Part shown: positions 52,993 to 61,704 of the stretch, piece after piece
Layout: each line of letters opens with the position of its first letter
Numbering within the stretch: the stretch's first letter is position 1
Source of the DNA: Thermoleophilaceae bacterium
Lineage (GTDB): Bacteria > Actinomycetota > Thermoleophilia > Solirubrobacterales > Thermoleophilaceae
NCBI GenBank assembly: GCA_036378175.1
Contig: DASUWY010000041.1
Coordinates: 1 to 64,000, forward strand
DNA: 64,000 bases
Reading direction: 5' to 3'
Made by a program: the position numbers and the translations under genes
Notes under the pieces: model-generated
The model's database searches: none
What the model saw: only the letters and a program-made list of their open reading frames with translations
Told to the model about the DNA's origin: nothing

Positions 52993-54100
52993 AGGTGAAT
53001 CGCTCGTCTGCGGTACTGCTCAGCGCCCGAACGAGGGACTCGATCGAGAGGTGCTCCTGAGCCAGCGCGCGTGCACGAGTGCCCAGGTCGGCCGCCTGGC
53101 CGCTGAGCGCAGACACGAGCGCCGCAGCAAAGCTGTCGGCGTCGCCGGCCGCGAGGAAGTGCTCTCCCGTCCGACCGGCTTCGATCATGTTCGCGGCGTG
53201 CGTGGTGGTCACCACGGGCATGCCGCGTGCGAGCGCCTCCACGAGCTTGAGCGGCGAGCCCCCGCCGGTCAGGAGCGGGACCACCACGGCATCGGCGGCG
53301 GCGTATGCGGCGTCCAGGTCGTCCACGAAACCGAGGATTCGTATGCGCGTGTCCGCTGGAGCGCGCTCCACGCCGCGGCCCACCACGTTCACGGAGGCTC
53401 CCGGAAGGGTGTGCCAGACGCGAGGCATCACTTCGTCCACGAGGTAGGAGAGGCCCTCGGCGTTGGGCGCGTAGGTGAAGTCGCCGACGAACAGCGCCGT
53501 CTCGCTGCCCGGCCGGGCGGCCGGCACCGGTAGGGACGCCACGTCCACCACATTCGGGGCGTGCCGCAGGCGCAGATCGCTGCCCGCGAGCGCCCGCGCC
53601 GAGTCCATGTCGGCGTGGGTGGCCATCCAGCACTCGGCGAACCCTCCGAGCACGCGGCGCTCGAAGCTGCGCAGACGGGGCGTGCCGCGGAACGACGACT
53701 CGAGGTTGTGAGCCACATAGACGGCACTTCGGCGGCGCGCGAGGGGCAGGAGCGCCGCGGCCGCCGTGGGGCCGTCCGCGATCACGCGGACGTCTGCGGC
53801 GGCATCTCGCGCCACCGCCATGACCTCGGGCGAAACGGCCCTGGCGAAGTCAAACGTCGCGCCTCGGGCCAGCGCCCACCCAGCCGTGAAGAGGCGCCGT
53901 GGCCCCCGTGACGGATCCACTCTGCGGAGCGTGACGTTCTTAGCCGCGGCGAGGTCGGAGGCGGGTGAGCCGCCGCCGAAGGGCACGTATGCCACCTCCA
54001 CGTCGCCGAGCCGAGCCAGCGCCTGGATGATCCCGCAGGTGCGCACGCCGCGGCCCGTGGTCCGCGCGGGCGTGTACGAGGTGATCACGAGATCGGGCAT
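52991..54100 (-). CDS. Glycosyltransferase family 4
   Basis: A 369-residue GT-B transferase starting MPDLVITSYTPARTTGRGVRT at ATG 54100; the longer open frame upstream lacks conserved sequence and overlaps the riboswitch. The C-terminal half has LFVGDFTYAPNAEGLSYLVDEV, VVGRGVERAP, ILGFVDDLDAAYAAADAVVVPL and GGSPLKLVEALARGMPVVTT, typical of GT4 enzymes (hyaluronan/colanate WcaI-like group). Part of the polysaccharide locus, and divergent from the riboswitch-controlled glycosidase. Confidence 0.86.
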   Translation of the reverse strand: MPDLVITSYTPARTTGRGVRTCGIIQALARLGDVEVAYVPFGGGSPASDLAAAKNVTLRRVDPSRGPRRLFTAGWALARGATFDFARAVSPEVMAVARDAAADVRVIADGPTAAAALLPLARRRSAVYVAHNLESSFRGTPRLRSFERRVLGGFAECWMATHADMDSARALAGSDLRLRHAPNVVDVASLPVPAARPGSETALFVGDFTYAPNAEGLSYLVDEVMPRVWHTLPGASVNVVGRGVERAPADTRIRILGFVDDLDAAYAAADAVVVPLLTGGGSPLKLVEALARGMPVVTTTHAANMIEAGRTGEHFLAAGDADSFAAALVSALSGQAADLGTRARALAQEHLSIESLVRALSSTADERFT

Positions 54101-54189
54101 TGAGGCCGTGGAGTATCCCGTGCCCGGCGGGCGGTCGCGGGAGGCGCTGGCGCAGTCGTCTGGCAGGTGTGCTTTATTGCTGTGCACAA

Positions 54190-54333
54190 CCAGCCGAGTC
54201 CCCGTCGCCAGAGGCGGGGAACGGGGGAACCACAGGGCCCGCAAAGGCCCACGGGGCGAATCGCACGCCATAGCGCGGCGTAGCGCGATCTTTCTCGCGC
54301 GAGCCCGACAGCTCACCTCGTAGGCGTTCAGAA
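54190..54333 (+). ncRNA. Cyclic di-AMP riboswitch (ydaO/yuaA class)
   Basis: The leader of the 54421 gene contains the class's conserved blocks in order and spacing. ACGGGGGAACCA is at 54221-54232, followed by a hairpin with GGCCC/GGGCC-type arms. GGGGCGAATC is at 54253-54262 (consensus GGGGUGAAUC, one change). After another hairpin region, GAGCCCGACAGCTCACCTCG is at 54301-54320, continuing TAGGCG. This class turns genes off when c-di-AMP is high and usually controls wall hydrolases and potassium or osmolyte transport. A possible expression platform is the GCAGC / GCTGC hairpin near 54356-54376. Confidence 0.93.
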
Positions 54334-54420
54334 AGAAGGGGCGATCCAAGCGGATGCAGCGGGGCCTTTATGGCTGCGCTCAACTGCTGCGCCGAAAGGC
54401 CGAAGACAAGTAAGGAAGCG

Positions 54421-55575
54421 ATGTCTCTCACCAGAACCCTCCGGCGCCGTGCTGGTCGCGCGGCCATTCTCCTGCTCGTAGCCTGCCTCTCGATCACCCT
54501 CATGGAGGGTGCGTCGGCTAGCGCTGCAACCAAGAAGTCCCACCACTGCAAGCGTCACCATCACTGCAAGAAGCACCGCAAGCACCGCAGGCACTGCAGG
54601 AAGCACCATCGCTGCAAGCACTGCAAGAAGCATCATCACTGCAAGCGCCATCGCGCCAAGAAGAAGCCGCAGGTCACGTCGCCGCAGGGTGCCGGAATCG
54701 CGCCTGCTCCCGCCCCCTCGCCGATGATCGTGGGCCTCAACGCCGGCAACTACGGGTCCGCGGGGCTGGCCGACGTACGGAACGCCGTGAGCACGGTCCG
54801 GCTCGACAGCAGCGTGGGCTCCAGCACCTTCCGCAGCTTCGCGAGCTCCGGAGCCAGGATCCTCGTTGACTTCAGCGGCCCGTACACGCAGTCGGGCGCG
54901 AGCGCGATCGACGCCGCGAGCTGGGTGACCAACGCGCTCAACTTCTACGCCGCGAGCTGCACCACCTCGGCATGCCCGTGGGTGCAGGTGCTCAACGAGC
55001 CCTACTGGCCAAGATGGTGGGGCCCGAACGCGGACTCGCAGGCCAACGCCGACGCCTACGCGCGACTCCTGAGGGCCACGTGGCAGGCCTTCCACACCCG
55101 CTATGGCTCGGCCGCGCCCCAGATCCTCGCCGCGTGCGAGGACCAGGACTGGAACCGCTACTGGTGCGACGAGTGGCGTAACTCGCCGGCCGTGCCGAAC
55201 GCGCTCCAGTATGTGGATGCCGTGACCCTGCACGCCTACGGCGGCATCGCCAACCGCAGCCAATCCGCCCTTGGAACGCGAGCCAACGTTGACACCGCCC
55301 ACGCGGTGAGCGGCAAGCCGGTGTACGTGACGGAGGTGGGCTGGCCGACCGCCACACAGTGCGGCAGCACGGGAGACAGCTTCCAGTGGTCGGAGGCCGA
55401 TCAGGCGGCGAACATCACCGGCTTCATGGACTGGGCGAGGACCACCGGTTACATCGCCGGCGTCTTCTACTTCAACTACCGCGATTTCGGTTCCTGCACC
55501 TGGTACGGCGTCGTGCGCGGAAACGGGACCCACAAGCCGGGCTATTACGCGTTGAAGGCCGAAGCGGCCAAATAA
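54421..55575 (+). CDS. Secreted glycosidase-like protein with His/Lys/Cys-rich segment
   Basis: A 384-residue exported protein under a c-di-AMP riboswitch. The N-terminus (SLTRTLRRRAGRAAILLLVACLS ... ASA) is a signal peptide of about 37 residues. Residues about 39-80 are almost only His, Lys, Arg and Cys, with repeated HHCK, HHHCKKH and HCRKHH units. They occupy the place of the basic region and CBM of its paralogue. The TIM-barrel domain starts MIVGLNAGNYGSAGLADVRNA, with acid/base VQVLNEPYWPRWWG and nucleophile VYVTEVGWPTATQC. ATG 54421 follows AAGGAA. Probably acts on surface polysaccharide or wall glycan; the rich segment may bind metal or anionic polymer. Confidence 0.85.
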   Translation: MSLTRTLRRRAGRAAILLLVACLSITLMEGASASAATKKSHHCKRHHHCKKHRKHRRHCRKHHRCKHCKKHHHCKRHRAKKKPQVTSPQGAGIAPAPAPSPMIVGLNAGNYGSAGLADVRNAVSTVRLDSSVGSSTFRSFASSGARILVDFSGPYTQSGASAIDAASWVTNALNFYAASCTTSACPWVQVLNEPYWPRWWGPNADSQANADAYARLLRATWQAFHTRYGSAAPQILAACEDQDWNRYWCDEWRNSPAVPNALQYVDAVTLHAYGGIANRSQSALGTRANVDTAHAVSGKPVYVTEVGWPTATQCGSTGDSFQWSEADQAANITGFMDWARTTGYIAGVFYFNYRDFGSCTWYGVVRGNGTHKPGYYALKAEAAK

Positions 55576-55576
55576 G

Positions 55577-55639
55577 CCCCATTTCGAAAAATCCGGGGTA
55601 CGATCGAGTCGAGACCTCTCCCCGTCCGTTGGAGAGGTC
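55577..55639 (+). terminator. Two hairpins after the riboswitch-controlled gene
   Basis: CCCC (55577-55580) / GGGG (55595-55598) encloses an AT-rich loop directly after the stop codon. A second, stronger nine-pair stem, GACCTCTCC (55613-55621) / GGAGAGGTC (55631-55639), follows. Together they probably end the transcript. Confidence 0.65.
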
Positions 55640-55740
55640 CGTCTCTATCTCCCTGAGATGACTCGTACGCATCAGAACCCACGCCCTGGGGCGACCCTCC
55701 ACGCCTCGCCGAACGTAGATGTAGACAAGGAGGTGGCCGC

Positions 55741-56718
55741 ATGAGCGGTGTGACCGTGATCACCGGAGGCGCCGGCTATATAGGCGCAGTAGCGACTGAG
55801 GAGCTGCTGGGCTCCGGCCGGGAGGTGCGCGTGCTCGACGTGCTTCTCCATCAGCAGGACCACATTGCTCGCTCGCTCGAGGAGAAGGGCGCCCGGGTGA
55901 TTCGCGCCGACATCCGTGACGGCGAGAGCCGCCGCGCCGCACTCGAGGGCGCGGACGAGCTCGTGCATCTGGCCGCGATCGTCGGCGATCCCGCGTGTGC
56001 GCTCGATCCAAAGGAGTCGCAGGAGGTGAACGTGGGCGGCAGCCAGGCGCTGGTGGAGGATGCCAAGGCCGCCGGCATCAAGCGCCTCGTCTTCGCGTCC
56101 ACCTGCTCGAACTACGGTCGCATGGCGGATCCAACCGTGCCGATCACGGAGGAGGGTGAGCTCCGGCCTGTGTCGCTGTACGCGGAGCAGAAGGTTGGTA
56201 TCGAGAAGGCGATGCTGGACGGGGACTTTGACGGCCTCAAGCCCACGTGTCTGCGTTTCGCGACCGTGTACGGCGTGGCACCGCGGATGCGCTTCGACCT
56301 CACCGTGAACGAGTTCACGCGGGACCTCTGGTCCGACAGGGAGCTCGAGGTCTTCGGGGAGCAGTTCTGGCGTCCCTACGTACACGTGCGCGACGCGGCA
56401 CGCGCGGTGCGCACGGCGCTCGACGCTCCCGAGGAGAAGGTGGCACACGAGGTGTTCAACGTCGGGCGCTCCGGCGAGAATTACCGGAAGCTGGACATCG
56501 TCGAGGAGATCCAGAAGCGGCTCAATACCGGCAAGGTGAGCTTCGTCCGCCGCGACGAGGATCCTCGCGACTACAAGGTCAGCTTCGACAAGGTCCGTGA
56601 GGTACTTGGCTTCGAAACTACGATGACCGTCCCGGACGGCATCCAAGAGGTGGCCGACGCCCTTTCTGCCGGCGCCTTCGAGGATCCCTTTGACCGCAGC
56701 TACCGAAACATTCCCTGA
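55741..56718 (+). CDS. NAD-dependent sugar-nucleotide epimerase/dehydratase
   Basis: A 325-residue extended SDR. Cofactor motif TGGAGYIG (residues 8-15), HLAAIVGDPA, the catalytic Thr/Ser in FASTCSNYG, YAEQK, and FRPY-like WRPYVHVRDAARA typical of nucleotide-sugar epimerases. An excellent ribosome site (AAGGAGGTG, 55727-55735) precedes ATG 55741. It is the first gene of a run of five overlapping or closely spaced genes for precursor synthesis and export. Its end overlaps the first aminotransferase start by 29 bases. Confidence 0.88.
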   Translation: MSGVTVITGGAGYIGAVATEELLGSGREVRVLDVLLHQQDHIARSLEEKGARVIRADIRDGESRRAALEGADELVHLAAIVGDPACALDPKESQEVNVGGSQALVEDAKAAGIKRLVFASTCSNYGRMADPTVPITEEGELRPVSLYAEQKVGIEKAMLDGDFDGLKPTCLRFATVYGVAPRMRFDLTVNEFTRDLWSDRELEVFGEQFWRPYVHVRDAARAVRTALDAPEEKVAHEVFNVGRSGENYRKLDIVEEIQKRLNTGKVSFVRRDEDPRDYKVSFDKVREVLGFETTMTVPDGIQEVADALSAGAFEDPFDRSYRNIP

Positions 56719-57844
56719 GATCCCCTTCTTCGATCTCCGGATCGAGCAAGAGGATCTCGACGCGGTTGCGGAGACGCTCCGGTCCGGCTGGCTCACGATG
56801 GGCCCCCGCACGGAGGCGTTCGAGCACGCATTCGCGGAGTACGTGGGCAGCCGCCACGCCGTGGCGGTGTCCAGCTGCACGGCGGCGCTTCATCTCGCCT
56901 ACCTGGCCGCGGGGGTCGGGCCCGGCGATGAGGTGATCGTCCCGGCCTTCACGTTCGCGGCCACCGCCGCGGCGGTGATCTACTGCGGCGGTACACCCGT
57001 GTTCGCGGACATCCCCGGCAGGCACGATCTGGGAATCGATCCCGATGACGTCGAGCGCAAGCTCACGGACCGGACGAAGGCGATCTGCGCGGTTCACTTC
57101 GCGGGCTATCCCGCGCCGGTGGATCGCCTGCTGCAGCTCTGCGAGGAGCGCGGCATCGCGTTGATCGAGGATGCCGCACACGGTCCGGGCGCGACCCTTG
57201 GCGGAAAGGGGATCGGGACCTTTGGGCTCGCCGGCTGCTTCAGCTTCTTCTCGAACAAGGTTCTGTCGGTGGGGGAGGGCGGGATGCTCGTGACCGACGA
57301 TGACGAGGTGGCTGCACAGGCGCGCACCCTCCGCTCGTACGGGATGACGTCGGGCACGTGGGCGCGGCACAGCCAGGCCACCAACACCTACGACGTCACG
57401 GCGCTCGGATACAACTACAAGCTCGACGAGCCGCGCTCCGCGCTGCTCATGTCACGGATGCGCCGTCTCGACGGCGACATCGCCCGTCGCCGGGAGTTGA
57501 TCATGCAGTACAGGAGCGCGCTGCGCGGACTGGAGGGGATCACGCTGCCGTACCGTGACGAGGATGTGCCCGTGGCGTCCGGATACGTCATGCCGATCCT
57601 GCTCGACGATCCCGACTTCCAGCGGGAGTTCCGCGCGCGGCTGCGTGAGCGTCACGGCGTTCAGACGAGCGTGTTCTATCCCGCGACGCACACGTTCACG
57701 GCATACCGTGAGCGCTACGCGGACGTCTCGCTACCCCACACGGAGCTGGCCGCGCGCACGGAGGTCACGATTCCGCTCTTCGCGCACCTCACCGACGAGG
57801 ACCAGCAGCGCGTGATCGAGGGCATCGAGGACTCGCTCCGATGA
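56690..57844 (+). CDS. DegT/DnrJ/EryC1/StrS aminotransferase, first copy
   Basis: A 384-residue PLP enzyme that aminates keto-sugars on nucleotide carriers. It has SGWLTMGPRTEAFEHAFAEY, SSCTAALHLAYLA, IEDAAHGPGA, and the PLP lysine in FSFFSNKVLSVGEGGM. The TTG start 56690 lies inside the epimerase gene. With the epimerase and a second aminotransferase it suggests amino-sugars in the polymer. The next gene's ATG overlaps its TGA. Confidence 0.9.
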   Translation: MTAATETFPEIPFFDLRIEQEDLDAVAETLRSGWLTMGPRTEAFEHAFAEYVGSRHAVAVSSCTAALHLAYLAAGVGPGDEVIVPAFTFAATAAAVIYCGGTPVFADIPGRHDLGIDPDDVERKLTDRTKAICAVHFAGYPAPVDRLLQLCEERGIALIEDAAHGPGATLGGKGIGTFGLAGCFSFFSNKVLSVGEGGMLVTDDDEVAAQARTLRSYGMTSGTWARHSQATNTYDVTALGYNYKLDEPRSALLMSRMRRLDGDIARRRELIMQYRSALRGLEGITLPYRDEDVPVASGYVMPILLDDPDFQREFRARLRERHGVQTSVFYPATHTFTAYRERYADVSLPHTELAARTEVTIPLFAHLTDEDQQRVIEGIEDSLR

Positions 57845-58998
57845 GCTGGCGCGTTCCCCTCGCGGACCTCAAGATCCCGGAGGATGACGTCCGGGCGGTG
57901 CTCGAGTGCCTCGAGTCAGGCTGGCTCACCATGGGTCCGCGCACCAAGCAATTCGAGGAAGAATTCGCCGCGTTCGCCGGCTCGCCCCACGCGGTGGCCG
58001 TGTCGAGCTGCACCGCGGCGCTCCACCTGTCCTGCCTTGCCGCAGGCCTTGGCGAGGGCGATGAGGCGATCGTGGCCGGCATGAGCTTCGTGTCCACGCC
58101 GAACGCCGTGCGCTACACGGGCGCGACGCCGGTGTTGTGCGACATCGGCGGCCCGCATGACATGAACATCGACCTCGAGGACGTGGAGCGGCGCATCACC
58201 CCGCGCACGAAGGCCGTGCTGGCCGTCCACTTCTGCGGCTACCCGGCTCGCGTGCTCGAACTGCGGCGGCTATGTGACGAGCGCGGGCTCCTCCTGATCG
58301 AGGACGCCGCCCAGGCGGTGGGCGCCGTGGTGGATGAGTCCGGACGCCGCACCGGGACGGTGGGCGACCTTGCCTGCTTCAGCCTCTTCAGCAAGAATCA
58401 GCTTCCCGTCGGCGAGGGCGGCGTGGTGACCTCGGCAAACGAGGAGCTTGCGGCGAAGGTCCGCTCTCTCCGCTCGCACGCGATGACCAGCGTCACCTGG
58501 GACCGCCACCGCGGCTACGCGGACACCTACGACGTGGTGGATGTGGGCTACAACTACCGCCTCGACGAGCCGCGCGCTGCGCTCGCGCTGTCGCGAATCA
58601 AGCGGCTCGACGGAGACATCGAGTCGCGCCGTGAGCTCGCCCGCACCTACCGCCGCGAGCTTGCGGGACTCGATGGGCTCGAGTTCGTGTGGGACGACGC
58701 CGACGTGGAGCGGGCATCTCACTTTGCCTTCCCGGTGCTGCTCGCCGACCGACCGGCTCGCGACCGCTTTCGGGAACGCCTGCAGGCGCTGGGGGTCCAG
58801 ACCACCTGGTACCCGGCGATTCATCGCTTCAGCGACTACCGCAACACCTACGGAGAGCTGTCGCTCGAGCGGGTGGAGGCGGCGGCAGATCGCCACTGCG
58901 CGCTACCGATGTCCTCGGGCTTCTCGCGCAAGGAGATCGCGATCGTGGTGGAGGCCGTGAAGCAGGCGCTCGCCGAGGAGCTCGGGGCGGCAGCCTGA
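57841..58998 (+). CDS. DegT/DnrJ/EryC1/StrS aminotransferase, second copy
   Basis: A 385-residue paralogue of the preceding gene (shared ESGWLTMGPRTKQFEEEFA, SSCTAALHLS, GYNYRLDEPRAAL), with PLP lysine in FSLFSKNQLPVGEGG. Active-site loops differ (FVSTPNAVRYTG against FTFAATAAAVIYCG in the first copy), so it may aminate a different sugar or position. ATG 57841 overlaps the previous stop, so the two are translated together. Tandem duplication followed by divergence is the likely origin. Confidence 0.9.
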   Translation: MSWRVPLADLKIPEDDVRAVLECLESGWLTMGPRTKQFEEEFAAFAGSPHAVAVSSCTAALHLSCLAAGLGEGDEAIVAGMSFVSTPNAVRYTGATPVLCDIGGPHDMNIDLEDVERRITPRTKAVLAVHFCGYPARVLELRRLCDERGLLLIEDAAQAVGAVVDESGRRTGTVGDLACFSLFSKNQLPVGEGGVVTSANEELAAKVRSLRSHAMTSVTWDRHRGYADTYDVVDVGYNYRLDEPRAALALSRIKRLDGDIESRRELARTYRRELAGLDGLEFVWDDADVERASHFAFPVLLADRPARDRFRERLQALGVQTTWYPAIHRFSDYRNTYGELSLERVEAAADRHCALPMSSGFSRKEIAIVVEAVKQALAEELGAAA

Positions 58999-59027
58999 GC
59001 ATTTCGACGGCGAACGAGGAAGCTTCT

Positions 59028-60461
59028 GTGCCTGGCGGGCCCGGCGTTCTCGGCGGGAGACGCGTAACAGCCGACATCGCGGTCCAGCTGGTTGGACGCG
59101 TGCTGAACATGGTGCTCGGCGCCGTGGTCACCGTCGTCATCGTGCGGGGCCTCGGCGAGCATCGCTTCGGCCAGTGGAGCACGATCATCGCGGTGAGCGA
59201 GCTCCTCGGTTACATCGGCGACCTCGGGCTCGACCGCGTGTCGATCCGGCAGGCCGCCGGCGACCCCGAGCACGAGCCGGAATGGCTGGGCGCGCTCGTG
59301 TCCCTTCGCTTCCTACTGTCGATTCCGGTGACGCTCGCGTTCCTCGCGATCATGCTGGTGATCTCGTCGGACGCGGCGATGCGGGTCAGCTCGGCGGTGA
59401 TCGCCACGCTCTCGATCGTCCCGGCACTGAGCTGCCTCGGCATCGTGTTCCAGCTGCGTGTGCGCAACGACCTCAGCATGGTGGTGCTCACCATCAACAG
59501 CGTGCTCTGGACCGCGTCCGGCCTCGTGCTGGCTGCGCTCTCCGGCAGCATCGTGGCCTTCTCGCTGGCATTCGTCGGTTCGTTCATGGTCTCGCTGGCA
59601 GCGCAGACCGTGTTCGTGCGCCGCATGGCAAAGGTGCGCATCCGCGCCTCGCGGCCGCTGTGGGGCGAGCTCGCGCGCCTTTCGGCACCCGTGGGAATCG
59701 CCGCGATGCTCACGTTCGCGTACGGGCGGATCGACCAGGTGCTCGTGTTCAACATCGCGGGTTCGGACTCCGCCGGCGTCTACGGCGCGATGTACCGGAT
59801 CCTCACGACGAGCGCGTTCGTGCCCATCGCCGTGATGACCACGCTGTTCCCAATCCTCTCCCAGGTGGATCGCGCCCGGATGCGCACGCTGGTGCAGAAG
59901 GCGGCCGAGTACCTGGCGATGGCGTCGCTGCCGATCTTCGCCTTCGTGCTGGTGGCCGCCGGACCGTTGGTGCGGCTCCTGTTCGGCCCCGAGTTCGTGC
60001 ACGGCCAGAACGCGCTCAGGGTTCTGATGGGGGCTTTCGTGGCGATCGGCTTCGGCTACGTGGCCGGGACGATGATCCTCGTGCTGCGGCTCCAGCGCAT
60101 GTTCGTGATCTACGCGGTCGCCGCGCTCGTGGTGAACGTGGCGCTGAACCTCATCTTCATCCCGCACTACGGCTTCATGGCCGCGGCGTGGGCCACTCTC
60201 GCCACCGAGCTGCTCGTCCAGATCCTCACCATTCGCCTCGTGCTGAAGCAGCTCCCGCTGAGGCCAAAACTGGGCCGTCTGCTGCGAATCGTCATTGCTG
60301 CCGCCGGGATGGGGCTGGCGGTGTTCGGGTTGCACTCGGCCGGGGCGGGGCTGGCCTGGCTGGTGCTGGCCGCGGCCGTGACCTACCCCGTGCTGCTGCT
60401 CGCGCTTCACGCGCTCGTGCCGTCCGAGGTGAAGGCGCTGGTGCGGCGGGAGGCGGTGTGA
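59028..60461 (+). CDS. MOP-superfamily polysaccharide flippase (Wzx-like)
   Basis: A 477-residue membrane protein with about 14 hydrophobic segments. It begins TADIAVQLVGRVLNMVLGAVVTVVIVRGLGEHRFGQW, split across TM1-2, a classic polysaccharide-transporter pattern. It should flip the lipid-linked repeat unit to the outside for the Wzy-like polymerase. GTG 59028 is preceded by GAGGA at a good distance. Co-transcribed with the aminotransferases and the next glycosyltransferase. Confidence 0.88.
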   Translation: MPGGPGVLGGRRVTADIAVQLVGRVLNMVLGAVVTVVIVRGLGEHRFGQWSTIIAVSELLGYIGDLGLDRVSIRQAAGDPEHEPEWLGALVSLRFLLSIPVTLAFLAIMLVISSDAAMRVSSAVIATLSIVPALSCLGIVFQLRVRNDLSMVVLTINSVLWTASGLVLAALSGSIVAFSLAFVGSFMVSLAAQTVFVRRMAKVRIRASRPLWGELARLSAPVGIAAMLTFAYGRIDQVLVFNIAGSDSAGVYGAMYRILTTSAFVPIAVMTTLFPILSQVDRARMRTLVQKAAEYLAMASLPIFAFVLVAAGPLVRLLFGPEFVHGQNALRVLMGAFVAIGFGYVAGTMILVLRLQRMFVIYAVAALVVNVALNLIFIPHYGFMAAAWATLATELLVQILTIRLVLKQLPLRPKLGRLLRIVIAAAGMGLAVFGLHSAGAGLAWLVLAAAVTYPVLLLALHALVPSEVKALVRREAV

Positions 60462-60462
60462 G

Positions 60463-61704
60463 GTGAGGATCCTCGTGGTGAGCAACCTCTATCCGCCGGT
60501 GCAGGCCGGGGGGTATGAGGCGCGCTGCGCGGCCACGTCAGAAGCGCTGCGGGCGTGGCATGACGTTCACGTGCTCACCTCCACGCGCGGGCGCCCGCAC
60601 GCTCCGGCCGATCCACGGATCCGGCGCGAGCTCCCCATCCTGCGCACGGGCAGGAGCTCGATCGCGATCGCACCGCTGGCATCCGCGCGGGCCATGAAGG
60701 CGATGCGGAAAAACCTCGCCGAGATCAGCCCCGACCTGATCTTCGTCTGGAACGGCTCTGGTGTCCCGCACGCCGCCCTCCAGGTGGCGCACGAGAGCGG
60801 GATACCGGTCGCTTACAGCGTCGGCGAGTACTGGTTCGGCCGCCTCTACGAAGCGGATGCGTTCGCGCGCTTCCTGCTACCCGGGCGCGTGGGCCTGCGA
60901 GGCGCGTGGGCGCGCGTCGCACGCGCCCTGAACCGGCTTCCCGCACTCCGTGTGGATCCGCTGAGCCCGGCGCGCGCGGCGATCTGCTGGAACAGCGAGG
61001 CCACCCGCCGAATCTGCGGTATCCCGCCGATGATCACGCCCACCCACGAGGTCACCATCTACCCGGCTGTGGCGGCACCCGAGCTCTGGTCAGCCGTCGA
61101 CCGGCAACCCGCCGCGAAGCCGACGATTGCCTACGTCGGCAGGGTCGAGCCCGTGAAGGGCCCCGACGTGGCGTACAGGGCGCTCGCGGACCTGCGCGAC
61201 CGCCACGGCGTGGAGGCGAGGCTCGTGCTCGCCGGCTCCTACAGCGGCTCCGCACGGGCCGAGCTCGACCGCCTGGCCGTCGATCTCGGCATAAGCCACC
61301 TTGTGGAGCTGCGCGGCCGCCTCGATCCGGGGGAGGTTGCCCGCCTGCTCGGGGAGGCGCACGCTCTCGTCGTCCCGTCTGTGTGGGAGGAGCCGTTCGG
61401 AATCGTGCTGCTCGAGGCCGCTCTCGCCCGCGTGCCGGTGGTGGCCGCGCGCAGTGGAGGCATGCCCGAGGCGTTGCGCGAGCCTTCGGAGGCTCTGTTC
61501 TTCTCGATAGAGGATGCCGCTGGCTGCTCGGACGCCCTCGCGCAGACGCTGGGCGATCCCGCCGGCACGCAAGCTCGTGTCGCGGCCGCGTACGACCGGG
61601 CCACCTCACTGTCCTTCGATCGCTACGTCGCGGAGATGAACCAGTTCGTGATCGACGCCCGCGAGTCGTTCGACGAGAGCGGCCGGAAGGCCGTGGCTCG
61701 TTAG
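60463..61704 (+). CDS. Glycosyltransferase family 4
   Basis: A 413-residue GT-B enzyme starting VRILVVSNLYPPVQAGGYEAR, with a N-terminal acceptor domain and C-terminal donor domain showing IAYVGRVEPVKGPDVAYRAL, LRGRLDPGEVARLLGEAHALVVPS and EEPFGIVLLEAALARVPVVAA. GTG 60463 follows the flippase stop by one base. The last gene of the plus-strand run; it meets two minus-strand glycosyltransferases, overlapping the first by four bases. Confidence 0.88.
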   Translation: MRILVVSNLYPPVQAGGYEARCAATSEALRAWHDVHVLTSTRGRPHAPADPRIRRELPILRTGRSSIAIAPLASARAMKAMRKNLAEISPDLIFVWNGSGVPHAALQVAHESGIPVAYSVGEYWFGRLYEADAFARFLLPGRVGLRGAWARVARALNRLPALRVDPLSPARAAICWNSEATRRICGIPPMITPTHEVTIYPAVAAPELWSAVDRQPAAKPTIAYVGRVEPVKGPDVAYRALADLRDRHGVEARLVLAGSYSGSARAELDRLAVDLGISHLVELRGRLDPGEVARLLGEAHALVVPSVWEEPFGIVLLEAALARVPVVAARSGGMPEALREPSEALFFSIEDAAGCSDALAQTLGDPAGTQARVAAAYDRATSLSFDRYVAEMNQFVIDARESFDESGRKAVAR

